Position numbers and translations under genes: made by a program. Positions 7,601 through 11,034 of a DNA stretch of 11,034 nucleotides are shown here, piece by piece. Source of the stretch: Thermoplasmata archaeon (GTDB lineage Archaea; Thermoplasmatota; JAKEGO01); the NCBI GenBank assembly GCA_022615805.1, contig JAKEGO010000097.1, positions 1 to 11,034 on the forward strand. The letters run 5' to 3'. How positions within the stretch are numbered: position 1 is the stretch's first letter; every line of letters starts with the position of its first letter. Below the pieces are notes generated by a model. The model was not told the origin of the DNA. It made no database searches and saw nothing but the letters and a program-made list of their open reading frames with translations.

Positions 7601-8090
7601 GACCGAGATCTACGTCAGCCCCCTCCTGGGTACGGAGCTCAGGGTCTCGAACGTCGACATCGACGAGACCGTCTACCTGAACGAGGAGGCCATCATCACG
7701 ATATCCGTGCGCAACGATGGCTCGGAGGGCGCGGATGTCGTGACGGTCAGGGTCTCCATAGAAGGACGGGGCATTTTGACCGAGCGGGCGATATCGATCG
7801 CGCCGCTTGAGTCCGAGACCATCGACATCACCTGGATCCCGGACGAGGAGGGACGCTTCAATCTCAACGTCACGGTCAACCCAGACCGCGATGTCACCGA
7901 GATCGACTACACGAACAACATCTACTACGTCGATGCGGAGCAGCTGGAGTTCCCCTACTTCGATGTCGTTCAGAGGCCGAAGGAAACGAACCCGAACGAG
8001 GAGGACATCCCCATCATGATCGTCGTCGGCGTCGTCATCGCGAGCGTCGCGGCGGGCGTCGGGATCTTCTTCCTGCTGAGGAAATCGTAA
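4635..8090 (+). CDS. Large cell-surface protein with nine CARDB-like repeats and C-terminal anchor
   Basis: This 1151-residue protein (from ATG 4635) has a signal peptide at residues 1-23 (MGRMAILMFMLVGIVLVAGL). A C-terminal membrane segment at about 1125-1148 (IPIMIVVGVVIASVAAGVGI) is followed by RKS, so almost the whole chain lies outside the cell, anchored at its C-terminus. Nine CARDB-like Ig-fold repeats begin near residues 24, 133, 242, 359, 489, 612, 736, 883 and 999. Most open with a PD-x or GDL turn, contain N-x-G...V.V.V..D, and close with an acidic-Asn stretch such as INEMDEENN, EDENDEDNN, REFDEGNN or VTEIDYTNN. Repeat 7 is longer, with an extra loop. About 23 N-x-S/T sequons suggest dense glycosylation. 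CARDB domains are linked to adhesion and protein-protein contacts; the ligand is unknown. The start rests on GAGGTG at 4624-4629 and the TATA position. ATG 4632 is nearly as good. Confidence 0.92.
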   Translation: MGRMAILMFMLVGIVLVAGLARGGDLQVNSIDFDPSKEDGIYAGQTLRVSATIRNNGTEKNSSALEFYMDATLIATRQAEQMNPGQTIVFQVDYHSKKADSGNHDFRAVLTAEDDRNNNNEKTDTYYIKQATPDLVPTSLDFDRDLIVDNYVRLTARIENQGTDSANTIGVKVMQDTETLTTESIGVLAEGVAKDVYLSFLLEESGTYDFTVQVDPSDAINEMDEENNQLTQQEDVAEPGPGDLADFDPVVIGWPETFAQGQSVTVYARIWNNGTRGYSDSDVNVTLMLDDVALAWTTASMPANFYDDVQFEWLISQAEGSYELIVSVDPLDEEDENDEDNNEDTLTIDVSAPLPKDHPDVSISVDDIDFYIGAEPLNESGSAVEEEEVQVRLIVRNLGNMTAANLTVTILLDGGLYLNQIVDITGAWNPPTQRTILIYWSAVRGEHTFGIWLDRNGTDEINETDEHGNARRENNYAERDINVVEGPLPDFYIDQAKIELRSDGSPVTSVEDNTTVYLSFEVANVGEVGGSMTVIVFDSSLPMPQEVSGTTIDRTSGELDVGEDMMIYVEWTLNSTGRHYIRAIAFNESDGDIDFSNNEAQVMVTVTGELLPDITLTDLRLNDSAPLRNSSVRIRFALHNLGDSAVTEAFIVLLTLVSDGEVPIGTVWNNWTIEENGTVNLSYDWALGTVKAGLYDIMAYADAARTGDPVWGRVREFDEGNNQNGTNITIRAIQAPDLELRANDIRVDPAWDPVNGAALPWANPVKRTDMAIISGRTMTLRVPVYNEGNTPMDQIRVNWSFRSLEEDTYNLKGGKTINTTMPLPAGSKTVVEFEIDVPARPETQLWELKASVVVLESGTTMEDLKNTRNNYYTGETWVIPDLPDPSIVSLSFSPQIPFANQDVAFAIGVANLGPVNFTEDLKLLVDGEAVKVNDDPLAENKKVLPLTLEPGERNTITILYAFAAEKTYTIRARMEVGNTQLNDANDFLETEIYVSPLLGTELRVSNVDIDETVYLNEEAIITISVRNDGSEGADVVTVRVSIEGRGILTERAISIAPLESETIDITWIPDEEGRFNLNVTVNPDRDVTEIDYTNNIYYVDAEQLEFPYFDVVQRPKETNPNEEDIPIMIVVGVVIASVAAGVGIFFLLRKS

Positions 8091-8201
8091 GGACCGAGGC
8101 CACACCATCTGCCGCCCGGATGGACCCTTGCAAAGACTGAGGGGCCATTGCGGCCACGGGAAGTCACACCCATACCGCTTCAGGTTGGATCGGTCACTTC
8201 A

Positions 8202-8251
8202 CCGCGATCGAGGGCCGGCGTGTGTCATGAGTCAATACATGACCATCGCGG
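8202..8251. repeat. Nested inverted repeats (possible operator or RNA structure)
   Basis: An outer pair, CCGCGAT (8202-8208) and ATCGCGG (8245-8251), encloses an inner pair, GTCATG (8224-8229) and CATGAC (8238-8243), around the AT-rich spacer AGTCAATA. The inner dyad looks like a binding site for a dimeric regulator. The two stems could also stack in RNA with a 15-base left bulge and a single base on the right. Confidence 0.4.
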
Positions 8252-8280
8252 AAGGTGAGGGGGGTGGCGGAAGGGCGACG

Positions 8281-8300
8281 TACTGTCCAGTACTGTCCAG
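8281..8300. repeat. 10-base tandem duplication
   Basis: TACTGTCCAG occurs twice back to back. The junction creates the 8-base palindrome CAGTACTG (8288-8295). It lies about 210 bases before the polymerase operon; it could be a regulator site or simple slippage. Confidence 0.6.
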
Positions 8301-8508
8301 GCCTGGGGAGCGGGGAGGACAAAGGATTCCAACGTCGCCCGTGGACGTTCGCCATCGACGGCCGCCTACGGGTCTGCCGCCAGCGAGTGGACGGCGCTGG
8401 ATGCCGACCGCCAAAGTATGAGCGGTGCGGCGGAGTTCATTTTCACTCCCCCCTCCTAGTCCCCGCCTTATCACCCGGCGGCATGTATGGTCCGGAGGGT
8501 GACGCCTC

Positions 8509-9081
8509 GTGAGGAGAACCCTAGACATGCGGGGCATCTACGACCTGATCCGCACGTCCGCGGACGGGGGCGACGTGCTGGTGGTGGACTGCCTCAGCCG
8601 GGTCCAGCCCTACGGCCTCAGGGCCCTGGGGAGCATACGGCCCTACCTCGACCGCGTGCACATAGCCAGGGCCTTCACGGCCTACCAGCTCCGCGCCATC
8701 GCGGAAGGGCTCGACGGCTGGACGGCCGCCCACAGGCCCTCGACCGTCATCATAGTGGGGGCGGAGGCGATCCTCACCGACGTCCCCGGCCCCGAGCGCC
8801 CCTTCGTCCGCGGGAGGGTCCTCAAACACGCGAAGCGCCTGGCGAGGACGCCGGGGGTGCGCGCCATCCTCGTCGAGGCCCGGGCCGCGTCCGGCCCGCT
8901 CGACCGGCCCGGGAGCCGGAGGGCCGCGCGGCCGGCCCCCGGCGCCGCGCCGGCCGCGGCGGGCGGTGAAGGCGGCGGTCTCCTGCCGTACGCCGAGGGC
9001 GGCGTGAGCGATGCACCGGAGACCGCCCCCGGGGAGCCGGACGCCGCCGGACGTGCGGCGCCCCCAGAGGGAGTGGTCTGA
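8509..9081 (+). CDS. RecA/RadA-fold protein lacking Walker A, PolB2-associated
   Basis: This 190-residue protein is probably a degenerate RecA-superfamily member. Residues 22-30 (DVLVVDCLS) look like a Walker B strand. RVHIARAFTAYQL (49-61) closely recalls the strand and loop after Walker B in RadA/Rad51 (ARAFNxxHQ). VIIVGAEAIL (80-89) and RAILVEA (118-124) look like the next core strands. No Walker A GxxxxGKT/S is present, so ATP hydrolysis is doubtful; a scaffold or DNA-binding role is inference. Residues about 125-190 are an Ala/Pro/Gly-rich, probably disordered tail. GTG 8509 is preferred because GGAGGGTGA (8494-8502) lies six bases ahead; ATG 8527, preceded by GAGGAG, is a good alternative. 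It is the first gene of an operon with the small protein and polymerase downstream, and from memory similar RecA-like genes sit beside archaeal PolB2 genes. Confidence 0.72.
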   Translation: MRRTLDMRGIYDLIRTSADGGDVLVVDCLSRVQPYGLRALGSIRPYLDRVHIARAFTAYQLRAIAEGLDGWTAAHRPSTVIIVGAEAILTDVPGPERPFVRGRVLKHAKRLARTPGVRAILVEARAASGPLDRPGSRRAARPAPGAAPAAAGGEGGGLLPYAEGGVSDAPETAPGEPDAAGRAAPPEGVV

Positions 9082-9092
9082 CGGGCCGCAGC

Positions 9093-9353
9093 ATGCCCAC
9101 CTACCGGAACGAGATCGACATGGTCGCGCAGGGGTGGCAGAAGTACAGGAGGGCCATGGCGCCCGCGGACCGTGCGTACCTGGACCGGTTGCTGGAGATG
9201 GCGATGCGGCACTCGCACGAGGGCGCGTACATGGCCTCCCCCGAGCCGACGGAGCCCATCTTCCTCTCAATCCTCGTCGAGATGCTGCGCGAGATGGACG
9301 ACCTGAGGAGGCTGGCCCGTGGAGTGGCTCCTGGACGCCTGGACGACGAGTGA
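9093..9353 (+). CDS. Small helical protein in the PolB2 operon
   Basis: This 86-residue protein is mostly amphipathic helix. Segments at about 5-22 (RNEIDMVAQGWQKYRRAM), 24-43 (PADRAYLDRLLEMAMRHSHE) and 54-76 (TEPIFLSILVEMLREMDDLR) suggest a small helical bundle rich in Met, Arg and Glu. It has no cysteine pair, membrane segment or signal peptide, and no catalytic motif was recognised. It starts 11 bases after the stop of the RecA-like gene, with no strong SD of its own, and its last 35 bases overlap the start of the polymerase gene. This position points to a subunit or adaptor made together with the polymerase. Function is not known; the inference rests on context. Confidence 0.72.
   Translation: MPTYRNEIDMVAQGWQKYRRAMAPADRAYLDRLLEMAMRHSHEGAYMASPEPTEPIFLSILVEMLREMDDLRRLARGVAPGRLDDE
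9305..9311 (+). promoter_or_regulatory. SD site that sets the polymerase start
   Basis: GAGGAGG lies inside the small upstream gene and ends seven bases before GTG 9319. It supports GTG 9319, rather than GTG 9358, as the polymerase start and explains the 35-base gene overlap. Confidence 0.6.
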
Positions 9354-11034
9354 CGGCGTGCGCCTGTGCATCACCGATGGGAGCCGCCCGCGGTACGCCG
9401 ACGCCGGGCACCTCGTGACGTTCCTCGTCGCCACGGCGCACCCGGCGCGCCTCGAGCGCCTCCTCGACGGGGCTGACGGCGTCATGGTGGAGCACGGGCG
9501 CGTCACCACCCTCCTCGGCGAGGAGCGCGACGTCCTGGCCGTCACCGCGGCGCCAGGGAGGGCGAGGCGGATGGTCAGGGCGGTGGAGCACTGGATGGGC
9601 GGCGAGCCCGATCTGTTCAACGCCGACGTCGACCCCGTGCAGGAGTTCATGGCGAGGAGGGGGCTCTTCCCGCTCTGCTCTGTCGACAGGAGGCTGCGGA
9701 CCGGCGACGACCCGTGGGACATCGAGGTCGCTCTGCCCCCCCTGAAGGTGATGCGCGTCGACGCGCCGCCGAACTGGCGCTGGCGCGGCGTCGAGCCCCT
9801 TTCCGTCACCTCGTACGACACCGTGGGATCGGCCGGAGACGCGGGCGCCCCGGCCGCCGCGGCAGGGTGTGCGGGCGCCGCGTCCGGCCAGCGGGGCGAG
9901 TGCACGGAGGCGATCGACGTCGCCGGCCTCGCCGCGGCGCTCGACGAGCGCGACCCAGACGTGCTGATCGTCCCGGACGGCGACGAGGTCCTCCCCGAGG
10001 TCAGCGCGAGGGCCGAGGAGGCCGGCATCCGGCTGCGGCTCGACAGGGTGCCCTCCCCTGGGCGCAGGGCGGAGGCCCGCGTCCTGCACTCCTACGGGAG
10101 GCCCGTCTTCCGCGCCGGGCCCTGGACGCTGAGGGGACGGGTCCACATCCCCGGAGGGTTCATGTTCGCCGAGGCCGGGCTGGAGGGGGTCGTCGAGATA
10201 TCCCGCATCGCGCACATCTCGCTGCAGAGGGCCGCGCGGACGTCTCCCGGGACGGTCATCAGCGCCATGCAGGTCAACCACATGCTCCGCAACGGCATCC
10301 CGGTCCCGTGGCGCAAGAACTCCCCGGAGGCCATCAAGACCTTCCGCGAACTCGCGCTGGCCGACCGCGGCGGGTTCATATTCACGCCCCGGCCGGGCCT
10401 CTACCGGCACGTGCACGAGCTGGACTTCGCCGCCATGTACCCCAGCATAATGGTCAGGCACAACATAAGCCCCGAGACCCTCTTCTCCGACGACATCGAC
10501 GCTCACGTCGTGCCCGAGCTCGGCTACCGCATCCGCAGGGCGCGCCAGGGGGTCATCCCCGCGGTGCTGGAGCCCCTGATCGCCAGGAGGGCGGCGCTGA
10601 AGGCCCGCGGCGACGACGCGTCCCTCAGGAGGGCGGGTGCCCTGAAGTGGCTCCTGGTGACCTGCTTCGGGTACACCGGCTACAGGAACGCGAAGCTCGG
10701 AAGGATCGAGGCCCACGAGGCGATCAACGCCTACGGGCGGGAGTACATGCTCCGCGCCGCGGAGGCGGCCAGCGGGCTGGGCTTCAGCGTGGTCCACGGC
10801 ATCATCGACTCCCTCTGGGTCACCGGAGGTGGGGACGTGACCGCCCTCGTTGACCGCATCAACGCTGCCACAGGCCTCAGCATCAAGCGCGAGGCGACCT
10901 TCAGGTGGATGGTCTTCCTCCCGGTCAGTTCGGGCGCGCGCGGCGCCCTCAACAGGTACTATGGCATGAGGGAGGATGGCGAGGTCAAGGTGCGTGGCAT
11001 CGCCCTGCGCCGGCGGGACGTGGCGCCGATTGTC
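9319..11034 (+). CDS. polB2: PolB2-type ('inactivated') family B DNA polymerase, 3' end cut by the window
   Basis: 572 codons are open from GTG 9319 to the right edge. Motif A is intact: DFAAMYPSI, with D369 and Y374. Motif B, normally K-x3-N-S-x-Y-G, reads KWLLVTCFG (443-451): the lysine is kept, but Asn, Ser and Tyr become Val, Thr and Phe. Motif C, normally YGDTDS, reads HGIIDS (493-498): the first Asp is Ile, the second (D497) is kept. A thumb-like RYYGMREDGEVKVRGIALRR follows motif C. The exonuclease domain is degenerate: the likely Exo I is DAP (148-150) instead of DIE, the Exo II region reads PDGDEV (219-224) instead of NxxxFD, and the Exo III block is missing. An Ala/Gly-rich insert lies at about 170-196. 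These features match the inactivated archaeal PolB family (PolB2). It probably lacks proofreading; synthesis ability is uncertain. The likely role is lesion tolerance or a structural part in replication and repair. Confidence 0.88.
   Translation, partial: MEWLLDAWTTSDGVRLCITDGSRPRYADAGHLVTFLVATAHPARLERLLDGADGVMVEHGRVTTLLGEERDVLAVTAAPGRARRMVRAVEHWMGGEPDLFNADVDPVQEFMARRGLFPLCSVDRRLRTGDDPWDIEVALPPLKVMRVDAPPNWRWRGVEPLSVTSYDTVGSAGDAGAPAAAAGCAGAASGQRGECTEAIDVAGLAAALDERDPDVLIVPDGDEVLPEVSARAEEAGIRLRLDRVPSPGRRAEARVLHSYGRPVFRAGPWTLRGRVHIPGGFMFAEAGLEGVVEISRIAHISLQRAARTSPGTVISAMQVNHMLRNGIPVPWRKNSPEAIKTFRELALADRGGFIFTPRPGLYRHVHELDFAAMYPSIMVRHNISPETLFSDDIDAHVVPELGYRIRRARQGVIPAVLEPLIARRAALKARGDDASLRRAGALKWLLVTCFGYTGYRNAKLGRIEAHEAINAYGREYMLRAAEAASGLGFSVVHGIIDSLWVTGGGDVTALVDRINAATGLSIKREATFRWMVFLPVSSGARGALNRYYGMREDGEVKVRGIALRRRDVAPIV

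Larger units (their letters stand above)
8091..8508. other. 418-base intergenic region without a convincing gene
   Basis: Short open frames exist on both strands, but their translations are Arg/Gly/Pro-rich and match no domain pattern, and none has a good start signal. No tRNA cloverleaf, rRNA or CRISPR repeat was seen. The region holds a nested inverted repeat (8202-8251), a 10-base tandem duplication (8281-8300), and the SD of the next gene, GGAGGGTGA, at 8494-8502. A weak AT-rich element (CCTTATCAC, about 8465-8473) is the only TATA-like candidate for the downstream operon. The region may act as a long regulatory leader or promoter area. Confidence 0.5.

Noticed and set aside
4239..8108. 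1289-codon open frame on the minus strand
   Set aside because: It lies opposite the CARDB gene and the end of ttuA. Its translation is an Arg/Val/Asp-rich, low-complexity chain with no domain pattern, while the plus-strand frame has a signal peptide, repeats and an anchor. Biased codon use in the real gene leaves the opposite frame free of stops.
8105..8123. CCATC/GATGG inverted repeat 15 bases after the CARDB stop as a terminator
   Set aside because: The stem is only five bases with a nine-base loop, and no T-run follows; too weak to call.
8128..8537. Several open frames of 85-101 codons in the gap before the polymerase operon, on both strands
   Set aside because: Compositions are typical of random GC-rich frames, and none has a convincing start signal or a recognisable domain.
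8521..10797. 758-codon open frame on the minus strand
   Set aside because: It is antisense to the three-gene polymerase operon, with Gly/Arg/Pro-rich translation and no motifs. The plus strand carries clear polymerase motifs.
1..11034. tRNA, rRNA, CRISPR array, insertion sequence or attachment site
   Set aside because: No cloverleaf-like arms, regularly spaced repeats, transposase frame or terminal inverted repeats were seen on either strand.

Overview
The window looks like a GC-rich chromosomal segment of an archaeon. The archaeal markers are a stand-alone prefoldin beta subunit, a TtuA/NcsA-type tRNA thiolase, a split (stand-alone) B12-binding subunit of methylmalonyl-CoA mutase, a PolB2-type family B DNA polymerase, AT-rich TATA-like boxes 25-45 bases before start codons, and GGAGG/GGTGA Shine-Dalgarno (SD) sites. 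Large CARDB-repeat and beta-helix surface proteins next to such genes are common in Thermoplasmatota-like genomes. That placement is inference; nothing here fixes the genus.

Layout. 1-1187 (-): a secreted beta-helix protein cut by the left edge. 1346-1624 (+): a 92-residue protein with 12 cysteines, likely binding three zinc ions; its 3' end runs 37 bases into the end of the convergent ABC permease gene. 1588-3073 (-): mcmA2 (B12-binding subunit) followed by an ABC-2 type permease, overlapping by 8 bases. 3074-3247: a divergent promoter region with dyad repeats. 3248-4529 (+): pfdB and ttuA, one base apart. 4635-8090 (+): a 1151-residue cell-surface protein with nine CARDB-like repeats and a C-terminal membrane anchor. 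8091-8508: a non-coding stretch with a nested inverted repeat and a 10-base tandem duplication. 8509-11034 (+): a three-gene operon of a RecA-fold protein lacking a Walker A motif, a small helical protein, and a PolB2-type polymerase cut by the right edge.

How the genes work together. The left and centre hold housekeeping and surface genes: propionate/methylmalonyl metabolism, protein folding, tRNA sulfur modification, and two heavily sequon-bearing secreted proteins that probably belong to the envelope. The right end is the most interesting part. Its three genes are tightly packed and the last two overlap, which implies co-translation. The polymerase has lost its proofreading residues and the first aspartate of motif C, but it keeps the two aspartates equivalent to the metal ligands of active family B enzymes. 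This fits the 'inactivated archaeal PolB' family, at least one member of which has been linked to lesion tolerance. The RecA-like and small proteins are plausible partners in a DNA-damage module.

The two genes that run off the edges (1-1187 and 9319-11034) were translated by hand codon by codon, and no internal stop was found in either.
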